DNA of 7,942 bases from Halobacteria archaeon (GTDB lineage: Archaea > Halobacteriota > Syntropharchaeia > Alkanophagales > Methanospirareceae): contig JAOZPO010000025.1 of assembly GCA_029932715.1 (NCBI GenBank), forward strand, positions 4,218 through 12,159. Direction: 5' to 3'. Under the pieces are notes generated by a model. That model had not been told where the DNA came from. It saw only the letters and a program-made list of their open reading frames with translations, and searched no databases. Below are positions 1 to 5,022 of the stretch, one piece after another. Within the stretch, counting starts at the first letter, position 1; each line of letters begins with the position of its first letter. The position numbers and the translations under genes were made by a program.

Positions 1-53
1 CCAGGCACGCCGAAATCACAGTCCAAACAGGGGATTATCCGTTTTGCTAACAT
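1..53 (-). CDS. hisF: HisF, imidazole glycerol phosphate synthase cyclase subunit (partial, N-terminal 17 codons)
   Basis: The minus strand from 53 to the left edge reads MLAKRIIPCLDCDFGVP, followed by two bases of a Gly codon. This is the start of HisF, the (beta/alpha)8-barrel cyclase that works with the glutaminase HisH to make imidazole glycerol phosphate and AICAR in cytosolic histidine biosynthesis. The KRIIPCLD strand is the family hallmark, and Asp11 falls at the catalytic aspartate of the first barrel strand known from Thermotoga HisF. It begins with ATG; no strong Shine-Dalgarno is visible. It lies 82 bp downstream of the receiver gene on the same strand, so it may have its own promoter or be read through. 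The rest of the gene lies outside the window. Only 17 residues are seen, but the match is distinctive. Confidence 0.85.
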   Translation of the reverse strand, partial: MLAKRIIPCLDCDFGVP

Positions 54-89
54 TTGCGTTTACTTCTTTATTACTTTTCCATCTTACTC

Positions 90-105
90 TTAATAATTTT
101 ATTAA
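90..105. promoter_or_regulatory. AT-rich perfect inverted repeat in front of hisF
   Basis: Between the receiver gene and hisF, TTAATAA (90-96) and TTATTAA (99-105) form a perfect 7-bp inverted repeat around a 2-bp centre, ending 36 bp before the hisF start. It could include the TATA element of a hisF promoter, act as an operator, or help end transcription of the receiver operon. The region is very AT-rich, so such a palindrome can arise by chance. Nothing else is recognisable in 54-135. Confidence 0.25.
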
Positions 106-135
106 TCAAATAATACAAAGATTAATAATATTTCA

Positions 136-525
136 TCAAGAAGACTCCAGAATCTTTACTATCCCCTCTACTGTACTGTACCAGTCGGCGCTTTTTTTTA
201 TTACCCCCTTTGCACCAGCCTCAAGTGCAACACTTTCTCGCTCTGTTCCTGCATAGGCAGTAAACAGGTAAATGTTTGCTTTTGGGTCTTTTTTAATTAT
301 TCTTATGGTCGCCTCAACACCGTCCATCACCGGCATTCTGAGGTCCATCAGCACGAGATCCGGCTTCTGACCTCCGTTTACCAGTTTGCTGTACGTTTCA
401 ACACCCTCATTGCCATTCAGGGCACTGTGCACGGTGAACGTGTGCTTCTTAACCATGCTTAAAAATTTTGGCATTAGCATGTGCATTGTTTCTTCATCTT
501 CCACAAGCAATATATTGTATTCCAT
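136..525 (-). CDS. Stand-alone response regulator receiver (CheY-like) protein
   Basis: This 129-residue cytosolic protein is a single REC domain with nothing after it. Visible landmarks are the acidic pocket at Glu9-Asp10 in the motif LLVEDEE, the phosphoacceptor Asp61 in VLMDLRMPVMDG, Thr89 in the FTAY strand and the conserved Lys110. All residues needed for phosphorylation and switching are present, so it should accept phosphate from a phosphohistidine. There is no DNA-binding, enzymatic or other output domain, so it probably acts by protein contact or as a relay element. Its ATG lies 2 bp after the stop of the upstream REC-PAS-DHp gene, indicating one transcript and probable translational coupling. 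It ends with TGA at 136-138. The receiver assignment is certain; the partner and output are not known from the sequence. Confidence 0.93.
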   Translation of the reverse strand: MEYNILLVEDEETMHMLMPKFLSMVKKHTFTVHSALNGNEGVETYSKLVNGGQKPDLVLMDLRMPVMDGVEATIRIIKKDPKANIYLFTAYAGTERESVALEAGAKGVIKKSADWYSTVEGIVKILESS

Positions 526-527
526 TT

Positions 528-1595
528 TTAGTACTCTTCTTCTAAATACTTACCCGCCAGCGCATCCCGCACCAGTTTCTCGATTTCTTCGTTCCTTTCG
601 CGTATGATTCTAATATAATCCTTTTGGTCGTCGTCAAAATCGGCGGATTCTATTAGTAAATCCGTATATCCTCCAATGATCGATACAGGAGTAACAATTC
701 TGTGGGACGTCTCTTTTAAGAAGTGTTCTCTCAAACTATAAGCCTTTCCTATCTGTTTCTTCGATTCTTCAAGCTTTTCTACATGTTCCTGTAATGAAAT
801 AGTCAGGCGTTTCAATTTCTCTTCCGCACGCTTGCGATCGGTGATGTCAATTCCGATTTCCCAGGAATACCAGCCGGGTATAGGATATTTTTTTGATATA
901 TTCGACCATAATATCGTCTTAACACTACCGTCTTTGCATGTAATGTCCCATTCCATATTTCGGAAGTCACTGCCGTGCTTCTTTAGCATTGAAGCAATGT
1001 AGTCCTTGTGATATTCATCAGGGTAAAGCAATTTGGCGGCTTCTGGATTACCAATAAGTTCAGTGGACTTAAAACCTGTTACTTCTTCGCATTCCGAGTT
1101 CCATACTATGATATTCCCTTTATCATCAAATGCGGCTAACATAACCGGCATATTTTCCGCAACTAATCGTAATCTCTCCTCGCTATCTATTAATTCCTTC
1201 TCTGTTCGGCTTTTGTAAAGAGCCATCTCGATAGATGCGAGAAGCTGCCGTTCCTGGAACGGTTTAACAAGATAAGCATACGGCTCAGTAGTTTTGGCTC
1301 TGTCTATCTGCTCAACATCAGAATATGCAGTCAGAAATATAATGGGAATATCCGTCCTCTCTTTTATTTCATAAGAAGCGTCTATCCCGTTCCCCCTACC
1401 ACTCAAGATAATGTCCATCAATACCAGATCAGGCTTAAGCTCAAGTGTCTTTTTTACTGCATCCTTTGCGCTACCAGCACGCCCCACCACTTCGTATCCA
1501 ATATTGGTAATTGTCATTTCCAGGTCTTCTGCTACGACGGCTTCATCTTCTACAATCAATATCCGTGCTTTCTTCTGTGGTGTAGAGCTCATCAT
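528..1595 (-). CDS. REC-PAS-DHp hybrid signalling protein lacking a histidine kinase ATPase domain
   Basis: This 355-residue soluble protein has three modules. Residues about 10-125 are a receiver with Glu16-Asp17, phosphoacceptor Asp61, Thr89 and Lys111 in LVKPF. Residues about 139-262 are a PAS sensor domain, starting DSEERLRLVAENMP and closing with GIDITDRKRAEEKL. A short coiled coil follows, then a HisKA-like dimerisation helix pair with the H-box FLKETSHRIVTP, where His298 is the likely phosphosite. The protein stops about 57 residues after His298, with no N, G1 or G2 boxes of a catalytic ATPase domain. No membrane segment is visible, so any signal would be cytosolic. His298 is followed by Arg instead of the usual Glu/Asp, which also argues against autokinase activity. 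It probably passes phosphate between its own Asp61, His298 and the receiver encoded 2 bp downstream; this is inference. The start is the first of two adjacent ATG codons, preceded by a weak AAAAAGG. Confidence 0.9.
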   Translation of the reverse strand: MMSSTPQKKARILIVEDEAVVAEDLEMTITNIGYEVVGRAGSAKDAVKKTLELKPDLVLMDIILSGRGNGIDASYEIKERTDIPIIFLTAYSDVEQIDRAKTTEPYAYLVKPFQERQLLASIEMALYKSRTEKELIDSEERLRLVAENMPVMLAAFDDKGNIIVWNSECEEVTGFKSTELIGNPEAAKLLYPDEYHKDYIASMLKKHGSDFRNMEWDITCKDGSVKTILWSNISKKYPIPGWYSWEIGIDITDRKRAEEKLKRLTISLQEHVEKLEESKKQIGKAYSLREHFLKETSHRIVTPVSIIGGYTDLLIESADFDDDQKDYIRIIRERNEEIEKLVRDALAGKYLEEEY

Positions 1596-1694
1596 CCTTT
1601 TTCTGGCTTATTTTTACGCAGCATTCTCATCCACCGGGACAGCAATTAACAAAAGCATCGTGACATAAAGTACCCCTTCTGTATCTACCTGCCA

Positions 1695-1702
1695 TTTATA
1701 TG
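1695..1702. promoter_or_regulatory. Candidate archaeal TATA box in the divergent intergenic region
   Basis: The 263-bp region 1596-1858 separates the minus-strand signalling operon from the plus-strand thiolase. It holds TTTATATG at 1695-1702, close to the archaeal TATA consensus; on the minus strand the same site reads CATATAAA. It could serve the signalling operon with a leader of about 75 nt, or the thiolase with a long leader. A second AT-rich block at about 1798-1825 lies nearer the thiolase and is an alternative TATA region for it. A weak hairpin with ATGC/GCAT arms occurs near 1734-1750. No gene is supported in this stretch. Confidence 0.3.
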
Positions 1703-1833
1703 TTGTAATTACCAATGTTTTCAACCACTGATATGCCTTTCGGGTGCATTTCCGGTGGAGAGTGCAGATTAGAGAATGTTAAAAAACTACGGCACCTTTT
1801 ATTTTTATTATTGCAATATTTATTGAATAGAAG

Positions 1834-1852
1834 AAGGAGAAGGGGGCAGGAT
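1834..1852 (+). promoter_or_regulatory. Purine-rich ribosome-binding region deciding the thiolase start
   Basis: The tract AAGGAGAAGGGGGCAGGAT lies 6 nt before the ATG at 1859 and contains several partial matches to the anti-Shine-Dalgarno sequence. It supports starting the thiolase here and not at the upstream in-frame ATG at 1715. Confidence 0.5.
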
Positions 1853-1858
1853 AAAAGA

Positions 1859-3046
1859 ATGAGGGATGTAGCGATAATAGGTGTGGGACATACAAAGTTT
1901 GGAAGAGCATCAAAGACATCACTTGAATTATTCTCAGAAGCGTCACTGCAAGCGATGGATGATGCGGGAGTGATAGGACAGGACATAGAAGCACTATTTC
2001 AAGGCGCCGCACTGCCGGGCTTTGAAGAAGGACAGGTAATGCCCGCAGCATTCTCGGCGGCTGAACTCAACCTGGGACATATACCAGCGACACGGTATGA
2101 AGGTGCTTGTGCGTCCGCATCTATTGCGATACGAGACGCGGTAATGTGGGTAAGTTCCGGTGAATACGACATAGTATTAGCAGGTGGAGTGGAAAAGGCG
2201 TTGACCATGGGCACTGCGTTTGCAACGAGGACATTCGCAATGAGCTGTCATGCACCGACTGAGGGACCCGCGGGACTCACATTCCCAGGTGTTTTCGCAA
2301 TGGCAGCCCGGCGGTATTCCAAAGAGTATGACATACCACTGGATACGTTACGAGAAAAGATGGCGCAAGTATCAGTAAAGAATCACAAGCATGGAGCTCT
2401 AAATCCACGGGCTCAGTTCTATAAGAAGATGGGCGACCTGAAGGTGGAGGATGTAGTAAATGCGAGAATGATAGCTGACCCACTGACGCTCATGGATTGC
2501 TGTCCGTTTTCCGATGGTGCGGCTGCTCTTGTGCTCTGCCCTGCTGAGGATGCGGGTAAATATATGGATGACCCGGTTTACGTGTTGGGTACAGGACAGA
2601 GTTCAGGTAGTTCATTATCAAAGATGGGGGACTTGACCAAGCCTGTTTCGAGGATACAGTCTGCGAAGGTTGCTTTTAAACATGCAGGGCTTGAGCCCCG
2701 GGATATTGATATATTAGAGCTTCATGATTGCTTTACCATTGCCGAATTGATAGCGCTTGAGTGCATGGGCTTCTTTGGTTGGGGCGAAGCGGCGGATGCT
2801 ACCGCACAGGGCGAGACTGACATAGGAGGGAAACTACCCACGAATATGTCCGGCGGGCTGATTGGCAAAGGTCACCCGATAGGGGCAACTGGTGCATCTC
2901 AGGTCTACTGGATAGTAAAACAGATGCGGGGTGAAGCTGCGAAAGGTAATCAAATTGATCCGGTTCCTGAGTATGGAATGACCGATACGCTTGGTGGTGA
3001 CTTCGGAACGCTGTGTCACATTATACTCGGAAGGACAAAGAAATAG
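1859..3046 (+). CDS. Archaeal thiolase (acetyl-CoA C-acyltransferase, SCP2-like type)
   Basis: This 395-residue enzyme catalyses thiolytic cleavage of 3-ketoacyl-CoA or the reverse condensation of acyl-CoA units. It opens with MRDVAIIGVGHTKFG, typical of archaeal thiolases. Cys84 in YEGACASAS is the acyl-accepting nucleophile. His289 in ELHDCF and His339 in GKGHPIGATG are the other active-site positions expected for this family. Length matches the family (about 390). The ATG at 1859 is preferred because the protein family begins here and a purine-rich GGAG/GGGGGCAGGAT tract lies just upstream. The open frame extends to 1715, but that extension is low-complexity and Arg/Leu-rich. The next gene encodes a DUF35 protein, the usual physical partner of archaeal thiolases, followed by a 3-hydroxyacyl-CoA dehydrogenase. 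No HMG-CoA synthase is present in this cluster, so a role in beta-oxidation-type or short-chain acyl-CoA metabolism is more likely than mevalonate synthesis. Chain-length preference cannot be read from the sequence. Confidence 0.93.
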   Translation: MRDVAIIGVGHTKFGRASKTSLELFSEASLQAMDDAGVIGQDIEALFQGAALPGFEEGQVMPAAFSAAELNLGHIPATRYEGACASASIAIRDAVMWVSSGEYDIVLAGGVEKALTMGTAFATRTFAMSCHAPTEGPAGLTFPGVFAMAARRYSKEYDIPLDTLREKMAQVSVKNHKHGALNPRAQFYKKMGDLKVEDVVNARMIADPLTLMDCCPFSDGAAALVLCPAEDAGKYMDDPVYVLGTGQSSGSSLSKMGDLTKPVSRIQSAKVAFKHAGLEPRDIDILELHDCFTIAELIALECMGFFGWGEAADATAQGETDIGGKLPTNMSGGLIGKGHPIGATGASQVYWIVKQMRGEAAKGNQIDPVPEYGMTDTLGGDFGTLCHIILGRTKK

Positions 3047-3091
3047 GGAAAAGGAGAAAAAAAGCGCAAGAAATAAATAAGATGCTGAACG

Positions 3092-3102
3092 CTTTAATAA
3101 AG
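3092..3102 (+). promoter_or_regulatory. Possible promoter element upstream of the DUF35 gene
   Basis: The 90-120 bp gap between thiolase and DUF35 genes is long for an archaeal operon. It contains CTTTAATAAAG, a short palindrome that includes a TATA-like TTTAATAA, followed by GTTTAAAG. A transcript starting about 25 bp downstream, near 3120, would carry the DUF35 gene and the dehydrogenase. The whole cluster could equally be one transcript. Confidence 0.3.
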
Positions 3103-3150
3103 AGTTTAAAGCATAGTAGGTGATGCCTATTCGCTATTGGCTAATAAAAA

Positions 3151-3156
3151 GGTGAT
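3151..3156 (+). promoter_or_regulatory. Shine-Dalgarno candidate supporting the 3167 start
   Basis: GGTGAT matches the part of the archaeal Shine-Dalgarno consensus GGAGGTGATC and sits 10 nt before ATG 3167. The same heptamer GGTGATG also occurs at 3119-3125, 12 nt before the alternative TTG at 3137, so both starts remain possible. Confidence 0.4.
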
Positions 3157-3166
3157 GAAAAAAGAA

Positions 3167-3628
3167 ATGGTAGGAAAAGAGCAGGAAGAGATAGAGAAAG
3201 AGCTGTCTAATGAGTATATAGCATTGACCTATGCGGATTATGAAGCAGGTTTGAAGGCGGGGAAGTTGTTAGGACTGAAATGTGCATCTTGCGGTGGCAT
3301 AACCTGTCATCCAATGCCCGTCTGCCAATGGTGCAGTGGTAGACACCTGGAAAAGGTAGAGTTAAGCGGTGAAGGTGAATTGAGGACTTTTACTATTATC
3401 CGTGTGGCATCCGAGGGTTTTGAGGATGATGTCCCGTATATACCCTGCCTGGTGGAGATAAAGGAAGGCCCCTGCATTATCGGAAGACTCGATATTGACG
3501 TGGAAAGTGCCACACAGGGAATAATAGGTAAAACTGTGACACTGGACGGTATATCCACTTATAATGGTGATAAATTCGTCAGTGGTGAGCACGTGTGCCC
3601 GGTTTTTAAGATTGTGGGACGAGAATGA
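3167..3628 (+). CDS. DUF35 OB-fold/zinc-ribbon protein, thiolase scaffold partner
   Basis: This protein of 153 residues from the ATG at 3167 has the two-part DUF35 architecture. A helical lead ending YADYEAGLKAGKLLGLKC is followed by a rubredoxin-like zinc ribbon with Cys39, Cys42, Cys53 and Cys56 (plus an extra Cys47 in the loop). After it comes an OB-fold from about residue 65 to the end, recognisable by GEGELRTFTIIRV and YIPCLVEIKEGPCIIGRL. In archaeal thiolase/HMG-CoA synthase complexes, DUF35 proteins bridge the enzymes and provide part of the CoA-binding channel. Its position right after a thiolase suggests the same role here. The start is uncertain: the frame is open to a TTG at 3137, with another ATG at 3155. 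GGTGAT at 3151-3156, complementary to the 16S rRNA 3' end, lies 10 nt before the 3167 ATG and favours it. Family assignment is firm; the exact partner is inferred. Confidence 0.88.
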   Translation: MVGKEQEEIEKELSNEYIALTYADYEAGLKAGKLLGLKCASCGGITCHPMPVCQWCSGRHLEKVELSGEGELRTFTIIRVASEGFEDDVPYIPCLVEIKEGPCIIGRLDIDVESATQGIIGKTVTLDGISTYNGDKFVSGEHVCPVFKIVGRE

Positions 3629-3658
3629 CATATTTATGCGAAGGATAAATGAAATGCC

Positions 3659-4519
3659 ATGAACGAAAAGAAAGTTTGTGTTGTGGGAATGGGAGTGATG
3701 GGGACAGGAATAGCACAGGTATGCGTCCAGGCTGGTTATGATACCGCAGTGGTGAACAGGAGTAAAGAATCTTTAGAGCGTGGACTTGTAATATTAAAAA
3801 AGGACATTTATAGACTTGTAAAGAAAGGGCGAATAACGCAAGAGGATGCCGATAGGATTTTGGATGCTGTAAGTGCAAATGCAACCACGAGCCTGGAGGA
3901 GGGTGCTAAGGACGCAGATATTGTTATAGAAGCGGTGTACGAGGACATGGAAGTGAAACAAGACGTATTCAAAGAATTGGATAGGATATGTCCCGAGCAT
4001 ACTATTCTGGGAAGCAACACGTCAACATTTCCTATTACTACTTTAGGCGCGGTGACAGAGCGACCCGAAAAGGTAATTGGGATGCACTTCATGAATCCCG
4101 TACCGCTAATGCCGGGTGTGGAAGTGATAAAATCGTTGTTAACGTCTGAAGATACGGCAAAGGAAGCGCAAGAGTTCTTAAAGTCGCTGGGTAAGGAGAC
4201 AGTCGTCGTGAATGATTATCCCGGATTTGTCACGAGCCGGATGATGTGTCTCGTATTGAATGAGGCGGTGGAGATGCTTGAAGGAGGGCTTGCGACTGTA
4301 GAGGATATAGATAAGATATTGAAACTATCGTTTAACTGGCCTCAAGGTCCTTTCCAGCTTTTAGACCTGATAGGGATAGACATTGTGGTAGCGGTACTCA
4401 ATACGATCTACAATGAGACGGGCTGGGATAGATTTAAACCCGCTGTTCGTATGACACAGATGGTAGAAGCGGGCTGGACCGGGCGAAAATCAGGAAAAGG
4501 GTTCTATGATTATCGGTAA
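3659..4519 (+). CDS. 3-hydroxyacyl-CoA (3-hydroxybutyryl-CoA) dehydrogenase
   Basis: This 286-residue single-function enzyme interconverts 3-hydroxyacyl-CoA and 3-ketoacyl-CoA, the step next to thiolase. Residues 5-190 form the Rossmann domain with the dinucleotide loop GMGVMG at 10-15. The C-terminal helical domain contains NWPQGPFQLLDLIGID and the closing GRKSGKGFYDY motif. Ser122 in SNTST, His143 in GMHFMNP and Glu155 in GVEVI match the catalytic Ser, His and Glu, with the family's 12-residue His-Glu spacing. Two departures stand out. The end of beta-2 reads VVNRSKE instead of carrying the Asp typical of NAD enzymes. The active-site Asn of PGF(I/V)xNR is Ser193. Length is normal for the monofunctional family. 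The ATG lies 30 bp after the DUF35 stop, with GAAGG at 3640-3644 as a somewhat distant ribosome-binding site. The tight spacing supports co-transcription with DUF35. Substrate chain length and cofactor are not proven. Confidence 0.93.
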   Translation: MNEKKVCVVGMGVMGTGIAQVCVQAGYDTAVVNRSKESLERGLVILKKDIYRLVKKGRITQEDADRILDAVSANATTSLEEGAKDADIVIEAVYEDMEVKQDVFKELDRICPEHTILGSNTSTFPITTLGAVTERPEKVIGMHFMNPVPLMPGVEVIKSLLTSEDTAKEAQEFLKSLGKETVVVNDYPGFVTSRMMCLVLNEAVEMLEGGLATVEDIDKILKLSFNWPQGPFQLLDLIGIDIVVAVLNTIYNETGWDRFKPAVRMTQMVEAGWTGRKSGKGFYDYR

Positions 4520-4531
4520 TCGTGAAGTGTA

Positions 4532-4549
4532 AAAATAACCATTTATTTT
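4532..4549. terminator. Bidirectional terminator candidate between convergent genes
   Basis: The 40-bp gap between the dehydrogenase and rps6e, which converge, contains AAAATAA (4532-4538), a CCAT loop and TTATTTT (4543-4549). This perfect 7-bp inverted repeat gives a U-rich RNA end in both directions, which fits archaeal T-rich termination for both transcripts. The stem is only A-T, so the T-rich character probably matters more than the hairpin. Confidence 0.5.
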
Positions 4550-4559
4550 AACCCTATTA

Positions 4560-4967
4560 TTACTTGTGCTCAGAAGAAGGTTCCTGCTCTTCCCCCTGCA
4601 TAAATAACTTCTCTATCGGTTGAAGTCCATAGTCCGTAATCTTCACGTTTATCTGCGATATCTCTGTTGACATTTCGTTACCGCGAACGGTCTTCCTTCG
4701 CCTTTTACCCTCCTCTTTTGGGCGGTAACCGGGTGGAGAAGCGATTAATATTCTCCTCTTTCTCACGCCCGAGACGTCTTTTCGCATCGCTACGCCCTCC
4801 TTATCCGAGCCGCCGGTTATTTCCAACGCATAGCCGCTCAACCCAATAATATCGCCGTCCACAATGTCCCCTATCTGCTTACCAACGAACAACGCACTCA
4901 CTTCCGTGTCCTTTCCTTCCACTTTATACGCCTTTCCTGCCTTTGGATCGCTTATCACTACTTGCAT
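4560..4967 (-). CDS. rps6e: Small ribosomal subunit protein S6e
   Basis: This 135-residue protein matches the archaeal/eukaryotic ribosomal protein S6e of the 30S subunit. It begins MQVVISDPKAGKAYKVE, contains the family signature GLSGYALEITGGSDKEGVAM, and continues with the basic segments RKRRIL and EEGKRRRKTVRGN. The C-terminus is an acidic, probably disordered tail (EEQEPSSEHK). Length is typical of archaeal members, which lack the long eukaryotic phosphorylated extension. A clear GGAGGG lies 5 nt before the ATG. It follows infB by 55 bp on the same strand, and rps6e next to infB is a known archaeal arrangement. It is the last gene before the convergent terminator. Confidence 0.97.
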   Translation of the reverse strand: MQVVISDPKAGKAYKVEGKDTEVSALFVGKQIGDIVDGDIIGLSGYALEITGGSDKEGVAMRKDVSGVRKRRILIASPPGYRPKEEGKRRRKTVRGNEMSTEISQINVKITDYGLQPIEKLFMQGEEQEPSSEHK

Positions 4968-4972
4968 TTTAG

Positions 4973-4978
4973 CCCTCC
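4973..4978 (-). promoter_or_regulatory. Shine-Dalgarno of rps6e
   Basis: GGAGGG on the minus strand, 5 nt before the ATG, is the clearest ribosome-binding site in the window and fixes the S6e start. The infB-rps6e gap also holds TATAAAAT at about 4993-5000. A start driven by that box would give an almost leaderless mRNA that excludes this site, so expression from the upstream operon is more likely. Confidence 0.75.
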
Positions 4979-5022
4979 ATCATCTTCTTCTATTTTATAC
5001 ATTAGGTATAGGTTATACATGT

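Noticed and set aside
526..530. Frameshift or premature stop removing an ATPase domain from the REC-PAS-DHp protein
   Set aside because: The sequence after the stop is immediately a complete receiver gene with its own ATG; no ATPase-domain motifs are visible in any frame downstream.
1715..1858. N-terminal extension of the thiolase to an upstream ATG
   Set aside because: The added 48 residues are Arg/Leu-rich with no family similarity, and the conserved N-terminus MRDVAIIGVGHTKFG with a purine-rich ribosome-binding tract starts at 1859.
1696..2051. Minus-strand open frames of 90-96 residues near the thiolase start
   Set aside because: They overlap the conserved thiolase N-terminus, have biased low-complexity composition and show no domain.
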